Position numbers and translations under genes: made by a program
Notes under the pieces: model-generated
What the model saw: the letters and a program-made list of their open reading frames with translations, nothing else
Databases searched by the model: none
What the model was told of the DNA's origin: nothing
In this document: in pieces, positions 55,359 to 64,000 of the stretch
Numbering within the stretch: the stretch's first letter is position 1
Layout: every line of letters starts with the position of its first letter
Source: Peromyscus leucopus
Lineage: Eukaryota > Chordata > Mammalia > Rodentia > Cricetidae
DNA length: 64,000 bases
NCBI RefSeq assembly: GCF_004664715.2
Contig: NC_051066.1
Location: 75,799,147 to 75,863,146 of the forward strand
Reading direction: 5' to 3'

Positions 55359-57298
55359 GTTGCAAGAGACACAGCCAGGGGAACCTGCTCAAAGCTCAGT
55401 GGCAACAGTGGCTCTAGTCTACTCAGTAGGTGGTGACTACTCTTCCACACTCTCCCACTCTTACCCTAATGACTCACCCATCTGCTTCTTACCCGAGAGC
55501 TTCCAAGCTGCACAGCAAGTGTTCTAGAAACTCAATTATGTCAGTTACTCCACACTTCAGGACCCAGCAACCTTTGTAGCAGGACAAACGCTTCCTGCAC
55601 TGGTCAGCCCTACAAAATTTAGGCGGGACTTTCATTTTTCCCATCTGCATACTGCAGCAAATTAATGGGGCCTTGTCATTTAAATGGTGTTCATTACAGC
55701 CTTCCCCCATTTAAAACTTCACAAAGTCAGATCTCCCATGGAGCAGAGAAACTGTAATGAGCTGGAGCCTGCCAATGTTAGGGCAATAATGATTTCAAGG
55801 TCAGAGCCTGGCAGAATGCTGAAGGAGAAATGACTGGCAAATATCAAACATGCTGAAGAAGAAAGTGTATTCCAAGGGTTTGTTGAAATTGTGCCACTGC
55901 TAGAATTTATTTAAGTGGGTTTAAGAGAGTGAAAACAGCAAGGCTGTGAGTAAGTGCCGCTTTGTGAAAGTCTGGTGGCAAAGTAAACTACAGCGATTGT
56001 GTAGCTAATCTGAAGGGGAGAGTGTAGAGCAGGAAGTGGAATGTGGGGGAGCGACAGAAGAGAAAAGAACAAATATTGGTCTTTCCTTGCTATTTCCTCA
56101 GTTAGAGTCTTTTTCAAAATCCACATCTCACTAAGTATTTACTGAGGAAGACCTCTTGACTTTAATCCACAGCCCAAAGGAGAGCCAGATAATAACACAC
56201 GGGCCCTCCCTTAACCAGGGTTTCTTTTTCAATGGTTTCAGTCACCTGGGGCAAATGGCTGTCTAAAAATGTGAAGAGAGATCTAAGCTCTTTCAACAGA
56301 GAAAAATTAAATTCATGTAATCTTCTTGCAGTATATTATACTTTACAATATTATTAGTTATTAAACTATTAATTAGTCAATTAATTTGTTGTTATCCTCT
56401 TGCTGGGTCTACCTTATGGATTCAATTTCATAAGAGGCATATTTTTAGAATATAACAAATACAGATGGACAGTATCTGAGGTTTCCGGCACCCACTGCAG
56501 GTCCTGGCACACATCTCCTATACAAAGAGGGATTCTGCATGCAACAGTTTTCATCTGTTCATATATTTCTGAAGGCTTTGTGGATTCCCAGTGTTGTCTG
56601 AGGTGCTGAAGATAGGGTGGGGTATAACATAGTCTTTCCTTTCTGGGGTCTAATTTATAGGAGACATTAGGCAAATTTCTAAGACAAAGAACAACAGATG
56701 CTCTTTTGAAGGGATGATATTTAAGCAAGAAGCTGTGTGGCTGACTGTGGAGTGAGTGTTTCTGGATAAAAGGGCAGCCATTGCAAAGCTCCATACCACC
56801 AAAATGCTGAGGAGCCATGATAGAATGAGGCACAGTCTTCCTGGGAGTGAGCAAATCAGAAGCAAAGGGACAAAAAAAGAGGAACTGCTTTACTAGGTGT
56901 AAAACCATCTCTAAACATAAAAATCAGGTCATTTCTCCCTGACTGAAATCTTACAGTATGGAAGACAATGTATATGGAAGTTGCCGGGAACAAATCAGTA
57001 TTTTCAGTTGCAATCTCCTCCTGTAGTTTCTACGCACAGGATGATTGCTAATTATGCTATCACCCTTCGGAAGATCTGGCCTCACAGCAAACCAATCGTT
57101 GGTTAGGCAGGATTTCTTTCCATCTTGAAAGTCAGCTCCTGCAATGTTAGTGTATAACATGCCACCATCTGGTATTTCTGTCTTTGAAGAATTTTTAAAG
57201 TCTTGCAAACATGACTCTTTTGGTTTATCCCACTTAGTCTCCACTTATCTCTTCTCTGAAAATTTATTTACCTACCATTTTTCCATCCCTATATCACA
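55359..57298. other. repeat-poor block with conserved-looking parts
   Basis: No mobile element recognised. 55640-55900 is balanced in composition with homeobox-type 'aaattaatgg', 'catttaaatgg' and 'aataatgattt' elements. A 164-aa minus-strand frame (56414-56908) has no domain, signal or repeat I recognise, and one or two of this size are expected by chance in 64 kb. Confidence 0.5.
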
Positions 57299-57300
57299 TT

Positions 57301-57450
57301 TTACCTGCATACATGCTCACACTACCTTTCATTCATGCATACACTACCCAGACACATGTAGATACTACCTGCATGCAGATATACACTACCTGTCATGCAT
57401 GTACATATTACCTGTCATGTATGCACATACAGCCTTGCATGTATGCACCA
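57301..57450 (+). repeat. 22-bp minisatellite, about 7 units
   Basis: Units begin 'ttacctgcat', 'actacctttc', 'actacccaga', 'actacctgca', 'actacctgtc', 'attacctgtc' and 'acagccttgc', each 20-22 bp and each ending near 'atgcatac/atgcacat'. Degenerate but in register. Frames across it are Tyr/His/Thr-rich by repetition. Confidence 0.8.
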
Positions 57451-59857
57451 AATTGCTACCAGGAGATTAGCACTGTTGTAATTTCAAACATTTAAAAGAT
57501 GTTTTGTGATGGCAACCTTGTAGACATAGCCTAAAGCCCATCAACTGATCTTTTCTGATAATGCATCACAGCATTTTAATCAATGAAATCCATTATCTAA
57601 TGGACAAAGCTACTGTGTGTTTCTTGCTTTGAGATGTTCACAACTGAAAGATATTTTCCATGAGATTTTTATTCTTTCCAATTGCATGAACCCATTCCCC
57701 ATAATAACAAGAGCTTACTGAGGGATGTGGCATGGTGGGGTGTGAGCAATAAGTGTGTGGATTTGATTAGTAGGATGGAGTCTTACATCTCATCACTGTT
57801 CACCACACTTACACTGGCTCAATAGACTACCATTTTCAGAGTTTGTTTCCAAATCCTATCAAAGGAGAATGGTTACTCGGGTCCTGCACCTGATGACAGA
57901 TATGACATTTTTACTTCATATTTCAGTGCTTTCTGTGTCAAAAGAAAATAGATAACAACCCTCCAGGAGACACAGTGCTAAACAATTAAAATTGAGGCTA
58001 GAAGATATGAACTTGGAAACTTTTCTTTCTAAACAAAGAAATATGGACAAGCTGACAAGTTTGCTCAGAGAACTGTTCATTGAATTTCCAAAAGTCCAGA
58101 CCTCGAATTTTTCACAGTAGCTGTTAGAGTATAGCATCATCTTGAGTGAAATTATTAATACATACATCAAGTAGTTCTGCCTCCTGCTCCAACCCCAGGG
58201 CATCTTCCCATTAACCTTCTATCATTCAGGCAGAAGACTCTCCTTGCTGGAAGCTTAACCAGTTTTTAATCTATGACAAGAAACTGCTCCTTTGCCCACA
58301 ATTATTTATTTTCATAATAACTCATTATGAGAGACCTTATCAAGAGCAGAACAAAAAAAGAGAAAAGAGAGAAAAATTATTCTCAAAACTTATCTGCAAT
58401 TATGTTACCCTTTTCCCCCTGAAAATTTCCACAAGTTTTAAAAAATGCAAGCTTCTTGAATAAATATGTAGTTTGACCTTATCAGAGAGTACTCAGTTTG
58501 AGAAGTATAATGCTAGCTTTTTAAGTAATAATGCTGATGTTTCTTAATTAAACTTTCTTGTGATTGTAAAGAAATGGAATAGTCTTGACTGGCAATGGCT
58601 GGTATTTCTTTCCAAAAGAAGTGATTGTACCGATAAGGCATTGGGTAAATAAGTCTCAAACATTTCTGTCTCACTGTTTTCTTCCCTAGGTCAAGAGACT
58701 CATAGCCCAGGAGAAAAAAAATCACTGAGTTATTTTAAGTTAATATGGCTGCCTGAGTTTTATACCAGCCTTCTTGTAAATTATGTTTTCAGTAAAGTAT
58801 CACTTAGTTCACTTTCATTGAAGATTCTTCTCTTAAAATAAATTTGTCTAAATAGAAATAGCTTAGATTATTACTGTCTGTTGACAAGAACCAAGATGTT
58901 TATTAGGCTACTCCCTATTTATCACTTCCTTTCTCAAATTCAAGATCCATTTAGAAAGCCAACTCATTATTCTGTCTTCTGTTTTTCATCCTGAATTTAT
59001 TTATGTAAATGATTTTCTTCAAATGTAATGATGAACTGTGGTTTACTTTTGTTGGTAAGCTTATAATTAACAGTTTGAGATTCTCTCCATGGAGAACAAA
59101 AATATTAGTAAGAAATTTGAGTATACTCAACTGATTTAAATCTCAGGAGAAGATGCAATGAAATACTTTTAAATGTTCCTTGGAATGTAAATCTTTGAAA
59201 ATGTTTTAGAGGTAAAAGCTTGAAATACAAAAATTTATGATCAGCTATGCTTCATAATAATTCCCAGAAGTCATCTGAACATACTGTTTTCTGAAAATTC
59301 ATTTTAAAACAGTATCAGTAAATATCTTGTTAAAACCAGAGAGCATCTTTGAATGCAAAGGGTCAGTGGCCTCTTTACAAATACCACCCATCTAAGTAAG
59401 CAATGCCAGGTCCTCCTGAAGGAGCACACCTATGCTGACATAAAAAGATCTCTAAGGAAAGTTGCAGTTATCATCAAGCCCTACGTTTGAACAAAATGAC
59501 TACTCCTGAAATGCATTGGCTGTGCCGAATTTCATTGTGCACAGTAGAAATGAAAATATATCAGGTGGAACAAGCAATAAAATTACTGTAAAATTTCTGA
59601 TATTTCTGTATAGCTACCAGTAAAGATAAAAATATCTTACAAAACAAGTCCAGAGTACAATAATAATATAATGGAATTCAAAAAATCCAAAGCAGTTAGC
59701 ACTCCGACTAACCAATAATTTCAGAAGTCAATTTAACAGAGCAAAACTAAAATATTCAGTGAAGTTTGCATTAGAAAAAAAACTCTTTTCTGCTAAATGG
59801 AGATCAATACATGTTTAGCCTCCTATCCCACAAAACAATGAGCTGGGCAGCCAACAT
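57451..59857. other. no recognised feature
   Basis: About 2.4 kb of AT-rich unique-looking DNA. No repeat, RNA gene or supported frame. Confidence 0.5.
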
Positions 59858-61035
59858 CTTTTTTTTTTTTTTTTTTTAATTAAGAGCCCTCCCACACATA
59901 TAGCCTCCCCTCCCAACCCATCCCCCACTCCCTCCCACAAGAAAGCAAGGCCTCCCATGTGGAGGCACATTCAGTAGAGGCAAGTCCAAGCCCTTCCCCC
60001 TGCCTCAAGGCTGCACATGGTGGTGTCCCATCACAGGACTCCACAAAGTCCGCTCATGCACCAGAGATGGATTCTGATCCTACCACCAGGGGGCCTCCCA
60101 AGCAGAACAAGCTACACAACTGTCTCACCATGCAAAGGGTCTAATCCAGTCCCATGTAGGCTCCACAGCCATTGATCCAATTTTCATGAGTTCCCTCTGG
60201 TTTGGTTTGGTCATCCTTGCATGTTTCCCCATCATGATCCTGATGCACTTGCTCATAGAATCCCTCTTCTCTCTATTTGACTGGATAGAAGAGAAAGTAG
60301 GAAACAGCATTGGCACAGGAAACCACTTTCTAAATATAACACCAATAGCACAGACACTGAGAACAATTAATAAATGGGTCATCCTGAAACTGAGAAGCCT
60401 CTGTAAGGCAAAGGATACAGCAAATAAGACAAAACGACAGCCTACATAACGGGAAAAGATTTTCAAAAACTCCACATCTGACAGGGGACTGATCTCCAAA
60501 ATATATAAAGAACTCAAGAAACTAGACATCAAAATGACAAACACTCCAATTGAAAAATGGACTATAGAGCTAAACAGAGAATTTTCAAAGGAAGAATTTC
60601 AAATGGCTGAAAGACATTTAAGGAATTGCTCAGCATCCTTAATTATCAGGAAGATGCAAGTCAAAATGACTCTGACTATCACCTTACACCTATATGAACG
60701 GCTAAGATCAAAAGCACTGCAGTCAACTTATGTTGGAGAGAATGTGGAGCAAGGGGAACACTCCTACACTGTTGGTGGGCGTGCATACTGGTACAGTCAC
60801 TTTGGAAATCTGTATGGCAGTTACTCATAAAAATTCCTCAAGACCCAGATATACCACTTTTGGGTGTATACCCAAGGAATACTCAATCGTACCACAAGGA
60901 CACATGCTCAACTATGTTCATAGCAGTATTATTCAAAATAGCCAGAACCTGGAAATAATTTCAATGCCCATCAACTAAAAAATGGATTAAGGAAATGTGT
61001 TGTATATACATAATGGAGTACTACTCAGCCAAGTC
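59858..61035 (-). mobile_element. L1 with inverted 5' part (twin-primed)
   Basis: 59858-60285 is minus-strand L1 3' UTR with a T19 head. 60286-61035 is plus-strand ORF2. The plus-strand part reads INKWVILKLRSLCKAKDTANK, then [36 protein letters not shown] and later L1 sequence up to 'gagtactactcagcc', with stops and frameshifts. In L1 order the inverted piece ends a few hundred bases before the 3' UTR piece starts, so the junction has a deletion. 'cagccaacatc' left and 'cagccaagtc' right may be the target duplication. Confidence 0.82.
60450..60830 (+). pseudogene. broken L1 ORF2 fragment in inverted segment
   Basis: Continues the ORF2 reading past the stop after [39 protein letters not shown], then [16 protein letters not shown]. 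The last part is out of register with the cysteine motif. Non-functional. Confidence 0.8.
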
Positions 61036-61040
61036 TTTTT

Positions 61041-61931
61041 TATGTTTTTTTTAATTAAGAATTTTTTCATTCATTTTACACACCAAAGATCTCTCTCTTC
61101 CCTTCTCCTGCCCCCCCCCCAAAGCCTCCATCTCCCAACCCACCCCTGAGTCCCCACAACAAGAAGGCAAGGCCTCCCATGGGGAGGCACATCCAGTAGA
61201 GAGGCAAGTCAAAGCCTGTCCCCCTGTCTCAAAACTGCATGAGGTGTCCCTTCATAGGTAGTGGGCTCCAAAAAGCCTGTTCATGCACCAGGGATGGATT
61301 CTGATCCTACCACCAGGGGGCCCACCAAGCAGATCTAGTCCATTCCCATGCAGGCCCCACAGCTGTTGATCCACCTTTCATGAATTCACACTAGGTTGAT
61401 TTAGTCATCTCTGCAGATTTCCCCATCATGATCTTGATGCAGTTGCTCATAGAATCCCTCTTCTCTCTCTTTGACTGAACTCCTGGAGCTCTGCCTGGTG
61501 TTTGACTGCGGATCTCTGCATCCGCTTCCATCAGTCACTGGAGAAAAGCTCTGTGATGACAGTTAGGGTATTCACCGATCTAATCACTCAGGTAAGCCAG
61601 TTCAGTTTAGGCACCATCTCCACTATTTATAGTAGTCCAAGCTGGGATCATCCTTGGGGATTCCTGGCAACTTCCCTAGCACCGGGTTTTTCTCTATCCC
61701 CATGATGTCTCCCTCTATCATGGTATCTCTTTCATTGCTTTCCCACTCCATCTCTGTTTCAGCTTGACCATCCCATTTCCTTATGTTTACATCCCCTATC
61801 CCCTATCCATTGCCCACCCCTCATCCCCAATTTACTCATGGAGATCTCATCTATTTCCCCTTCCCATGGTGATCCATGCATCCCTCTTTGGGTCTTACTT
61901 GTTAGCTAGCATCTCTGGAGTTGTGGGTTGT
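61041..61931 (-). mobile_element. L1 3' end, minus strand, split by provirus 3
   Basis: T-rich head, 'aagaaggcaaggcctcccat', 'gttgatccacctttcatgaa', 'gcggatctctgcatccgctt' and 'gagatctcatctatttcccc' run in L1 3' UTR order on the complement, stopping abruptly at 'ctggagttgtgggttg'. The same point continues uninterrupted as 'gttgcagtctggttatcc' in the copy at 44.9 kb. The rest presumably lies beyond 64000. Confidence 0.88.
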
Positions 61932-62417
61932 TGTAGCATGAATCTTAAAGAGTCTTATTAATAAAATCAAACCTGAGACCAGTTTATTGGGGTGAATGCT
62001 GGTAGATCAGATGCAGAACAAGCCACAGCTAACCTCACCTGGCCAACTCCTCAGCTGATTTTGTTTCCTCAGACTGGAAGCCTCTGTGTCCTCTTATCCA
62101 AATGGTTCTCAGCTGAACTGTGCTGCTAGAAGTCTGAAAGCTTATCCAGCCAAATGCTTAACCAGCCAAATGCTTCTAGTTTCTGGTCCTCATGCCTTAT
62201 ATATCTCTGTTTTCTGCCATTACTCCCTGGGATTAAAGGCGTGAGTCACCATACTTGGCTGTATCCTTGAACATATGGATTTCTGCCTCTGGAATGCTAG
62301 GATTAAAGGTGTGAGTGCCACCATTTTCTAGCCTTTGTATCTAGTGGCTGTTCTGTCTCTGACCCCAGATAAGTTTATTAGCATGCACAATATTTCAGAG
62401 AACACAATACCACCACA
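61932..62417 (-). repeat. 3' LTR of provirus 3
   Basis: 486 bp. In the sense direction it begins 'tgtggtggtattgtgttctc' and ends 'agattcatgctaca'. A TATA-like 'gagatatataagg' lies at 62195-62207 (complement). It has two B1-derived pieces, seen on the plus strand as 'ctgggattaaaggcgtgagt' (62227-62246) and 'ctaggattaaaggtgtgagt' (62298-62317). Its start resembles the solo LTRs at 28.1 and 47.4 kb. Confidence 0.9.
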
Positions 62418-62433
62418 TTTCCCCTCTTTTTGT
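62418..62433 (-). promoter_or_regulatory. polypurine tract of provirus 3
   Basis: The complement reads 'acaaaaagaggggaaa', immediately before the LTR start. Confidence 0.8.
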
Positions 62434-62926
62434 CTAAAATTAAAAAAGCCTATAACTAATACAAGAAAAATTATATCCAATAAGTATATACAATATACAG
62501 TCAAGATTACATTAATGGTGTCTAGTCCATTAACATTTGACAGATTCAGACAAAAAACTACATTAATATATAACCAAAGTCCAGTCCAGTAATATCTGAC
62601 AAATTCAGACAAAAAATTTTCATTACTTATCCTATTTAAAACAAGTAATTTCTTTTTTAAAGTACTTTTTCTTTTCATAATAGATTCAGTAATCTACCTT
62701 TTGTCATTTTTATATCTTTCCCCTTTTCTTTTCAGTGTAGATTTAATGATCTACCCATTTATCCTATAATTCTCTTTTTTTTTAAACAAAAACTGAATCT
62801 TGTTCAGCTTTTTTTTCTGACCATTAACAATTAACAACTTGTAATCAACCATCATAAATAATGACAATATCCAAAACTCATTAAACGACCAAAAACCTCC
62901 CATCCCACCTCTTGGGAATGTGGACG

Positions 62927-63199
62927 TCATTTTCTCAAAATTACTTCCTGTTTACTAGGGGTGAAGACATCCTTAAGGAATCCTGAAAAGAAAGTTTCTG
63001 GGTTAATTGTCAAGTCCTGTATCATTTGTCCAGTCGCTACATAATGAGAAAGTGCAGGGCTTGTTTCAAGTCCTTGTTCAAGTAGTCTGTCAGGCTGGAT
63101 CATCTCAGCTAGCCAACTTGAAATTGTCCTGAACAGTTTGTAGTCCAAAGTCCATCTTTGGGTGGTGTTAATCAGCTTAATGGCTTTGCCATAGTCCAT
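62927..63199 (-). pseudogene. short internal frame of provirus 3
   Basis: 90-aa open stretch. Its segment SSWLAEMIQPDRLLEQGLE aligns with NLLAEMVQPQRLSSQDFK encoded around 7900-7964 in provirus 1, so the two descend from one ancestral sequence. I do not recognise it as gag, pol or env. It may simply be untranslated sequence kept in common. Confidence 0.45.
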
Positions 63200-63285
63200 G
63201 TGGAATCATCATTGTGGGATCCTGTCATCTTTTTGAAGATTTCAAAGTCACTGTTAGGTGTGGTCATGGTTCACTGCAGACCTCT

Positions 63286-63292
63286 GTGTGTG

Positions 63293-63339
<47 letters not shown>
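63286..63339. repeat. (TG)n microsatellite inside provirus 3
   Basis: About 25 TG units with one TTG break. Confidence 0.95.
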
Positions 63340-63340
<1 letters not shown>

Positions 63341-63541
63341 CTCCTCTGTGGTTTGGAGCAATCATAGTCTGATCAATGTGTCTCTCGTAACCATGAACGT
63401 TCTTCCCTAGAAGAGAAAATCTTCACAGCAATTTCTCCCCACCATTTGTCTGGCCAAACTTTTCCTAACTGACCTTTGCTGATGCTTTCTTGTAACACGA
63501 TGGTCCTGGCAATTCTTCTCTGAACAAGCAGCGGTAAACCC

Positions 63542-63625
63542 TTATGTCCCAGGTAGCAGCATCACCGCAGTCACCAACATGATGAGAAGTAGGCAGCAAC
63601 TCAGAGCTGCAGTCACTGCCTTCAT
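63542..63625 (-). other. signal-peptide-like mini frame in provirus 3
   Basis: A 27-codon frame starting MKAVTAALSCC and continuing with the hydrophobic run [13 protein letters not shown], then PGT and a stop. Basic n-region, hydrophobic core and small residues near the end look like a secretory leader. Beyond the stop the same frame has several Cys and Arg/Lys codons before another stop. Function and origin unknown. It could be chance. Confidence 0.3.
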
Positions 63626-63737
63626 GGTTTCACCACCGTTTGTCACTGGGTCCTGGGTTGGCCTCCTGCCTCTGCCTCCTTCAGCAAATCCTACCAGCGT
63701 GCGCCACCACAACTGGCCCACAAGACCGCAGGCAAGC

Positions 63738-63867
63738 ACTTTTTTTTTTTTTTTTTTGGTTTTTCGAGACAGGGTTTCTCTGTGTAGCTTCACGCCTTTC
63801 CTGGAACTCACTTGGTAGCCCAGGCTAGTCTCGAACTCACAGAGATCCACCTGGCTCTGCCTCCCAA
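63738..63867 (-). mobile_element. 5'-truncated B1 SINE inside provirus 3
   Basis: T19 head, 'cgagacagggtttctctgtg', 'cctttcctggaactcacttg' and 'gatccacctggctctgcctc', but the 5' end of B1 is missing. 'caagcac' flanks it on both sides (about 63731-63737 and 63867-63873). It inserted after the provirus. Confidence 0.85.
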
Positions 63868-63889
63868 GCACCTTTTTCGTGACTTCGTA

Positions 63890-63908
63890 CCACGATCGTT
63901 GGGTGCCA
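63890..63908 (-). promoter_or_regulatory. primer-binding site of provirus 3, Lys-tRNA-like
   Basis: The complement reads 'tggcacccaacgatcgtgg' 2 bases after the LTR end. The first 12 bases match TGGCGCCCAACG with one change. Confidence 0.75.
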
Positions 63909-63910
63909 GA

Positions 63911-64000
63911 TGTAGCAGGAATCTTAAAGAGTCTTTATTAATAAAACAAACCTGGAGCCAGGTATTGAGGTGAACTGGAAGATCAGAGAACCAGAACAAG
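63911..64000 (-). repeat. 5' LTR of provirus 3, cut by window end
   Basis: 'tgtagcaggaatcttaaaga' and 'gtctttattaataaaacaaa' match the end of the LTR at 61932 ('tgtagcatgaatcttaaaga'), with small differences. The rest lies outside the window. Confidence 0.88.

Larger units (their letters stand above)
61932..64000 (-). mobile_element. non-autonomous ERVK-like provirus 3, partial
   Basis: Minus-strand provirus inserted in an L1. The 3' LTR (61932-62417), about 1.49 kb of internal DNA and the first 90 bp of the 5' LTR (63911 onward) are in view. The purine tract and primer site are in the right places. Its internal part matches provirus 1: the sense 'ccacattcccaagaggtgg' and the coding-like LAEMIQP match LAEMVQP in provirus 1. 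Gag, pol and env are absent, and the 'ctgctcctggcag' block of proviruses 1 and 2 is missing. The far target duplication is outside the window. Confidence 0.88.

Noticed and set aside
56414..56908. 164-aa minus-strand open frame, the longest in the window
   Set aside because: No domain, signal peptide, codon pattern or splice context recognised. In 64 kb read in six frames one or two frames of this size are expected by chance.
57301..57450. Possible CRISPR-like or regulatory array
   Set aside because: Units are contiguous and degenerate with no spacers, in a mammalian genome. It is a plain minisatellite.

Overview
The window looks like ordinary, gene-poor nuclear DNA from a muroid rodent. I place it in the hamster/deer-mouse/vole group (Cricetidae) by inference. 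The evidence is the mix of interspersed repeats: 7SL-derived B1 SINEs of one young subtype (sharing 'tagctttgcgcctttcctgg' in the complement), tRNA-type B2/B3/RSINE1-like and B4-like SINEs, rodent L1 3' ends, class II (ERVK-like) LTRs with 6-bp target duplications, MaLR-type LTRs and older MIRs. I found no convincing protein-coding exon, tRNA, rRNA or CRISPR array. The open frames are short, and the longest are what chance or L1/ERV remnants would give.

Layout. 1-6.4 kb holds an old L1 3' end carrying two (GA)n tracts, several SINEs and low-complexity DNA. 6.4-9.8 kb is a non-autonomous, LTR-bounded endogenous retrovirus (provirus 1). 9.8-14.6 kb is mostly unique sequence. 14.6-17.7 kb is a second, younger provirus with a perfect 6-bp target duplication (provirus 2). 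18-24 kb holds LTR fragments, an L1 with an inverted 5' part, B1 and B4. 24-36 kb is largely AT-rich unique sequence with a MIR, a solo LTR, microsatellites and L1 3' ends. 36-48 kb has two more solo LTRs, two young B1s, a 1.76-kb 5'-truncated L1 and Lx-like 3' UTRs. 50-59.8 kb is the largest repeat-poor block and has a small 22-bp minisatellite at 57.3 kb. 59.8-64 kb is a nest: an inverted L1, then another L1, which is split by a third provirus (minus strand, cut by the window end) that itself carries a B1.

Most notable: the three proviruses have related internal sequence but visibly different LTR types, with Lys-tRNA-like primer sites. Their 3.1-3.4 kb size recalls the mys elements first described in Peromyscus (from memory, not tested). 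Other points of interest are patchy LTR divergence in provirus 2, LTRs that have absorbed B1 pieces and grown triplet repeats at the same site, and two twin-primed L1 insertions. Nothing here amounts to a new cellular system.
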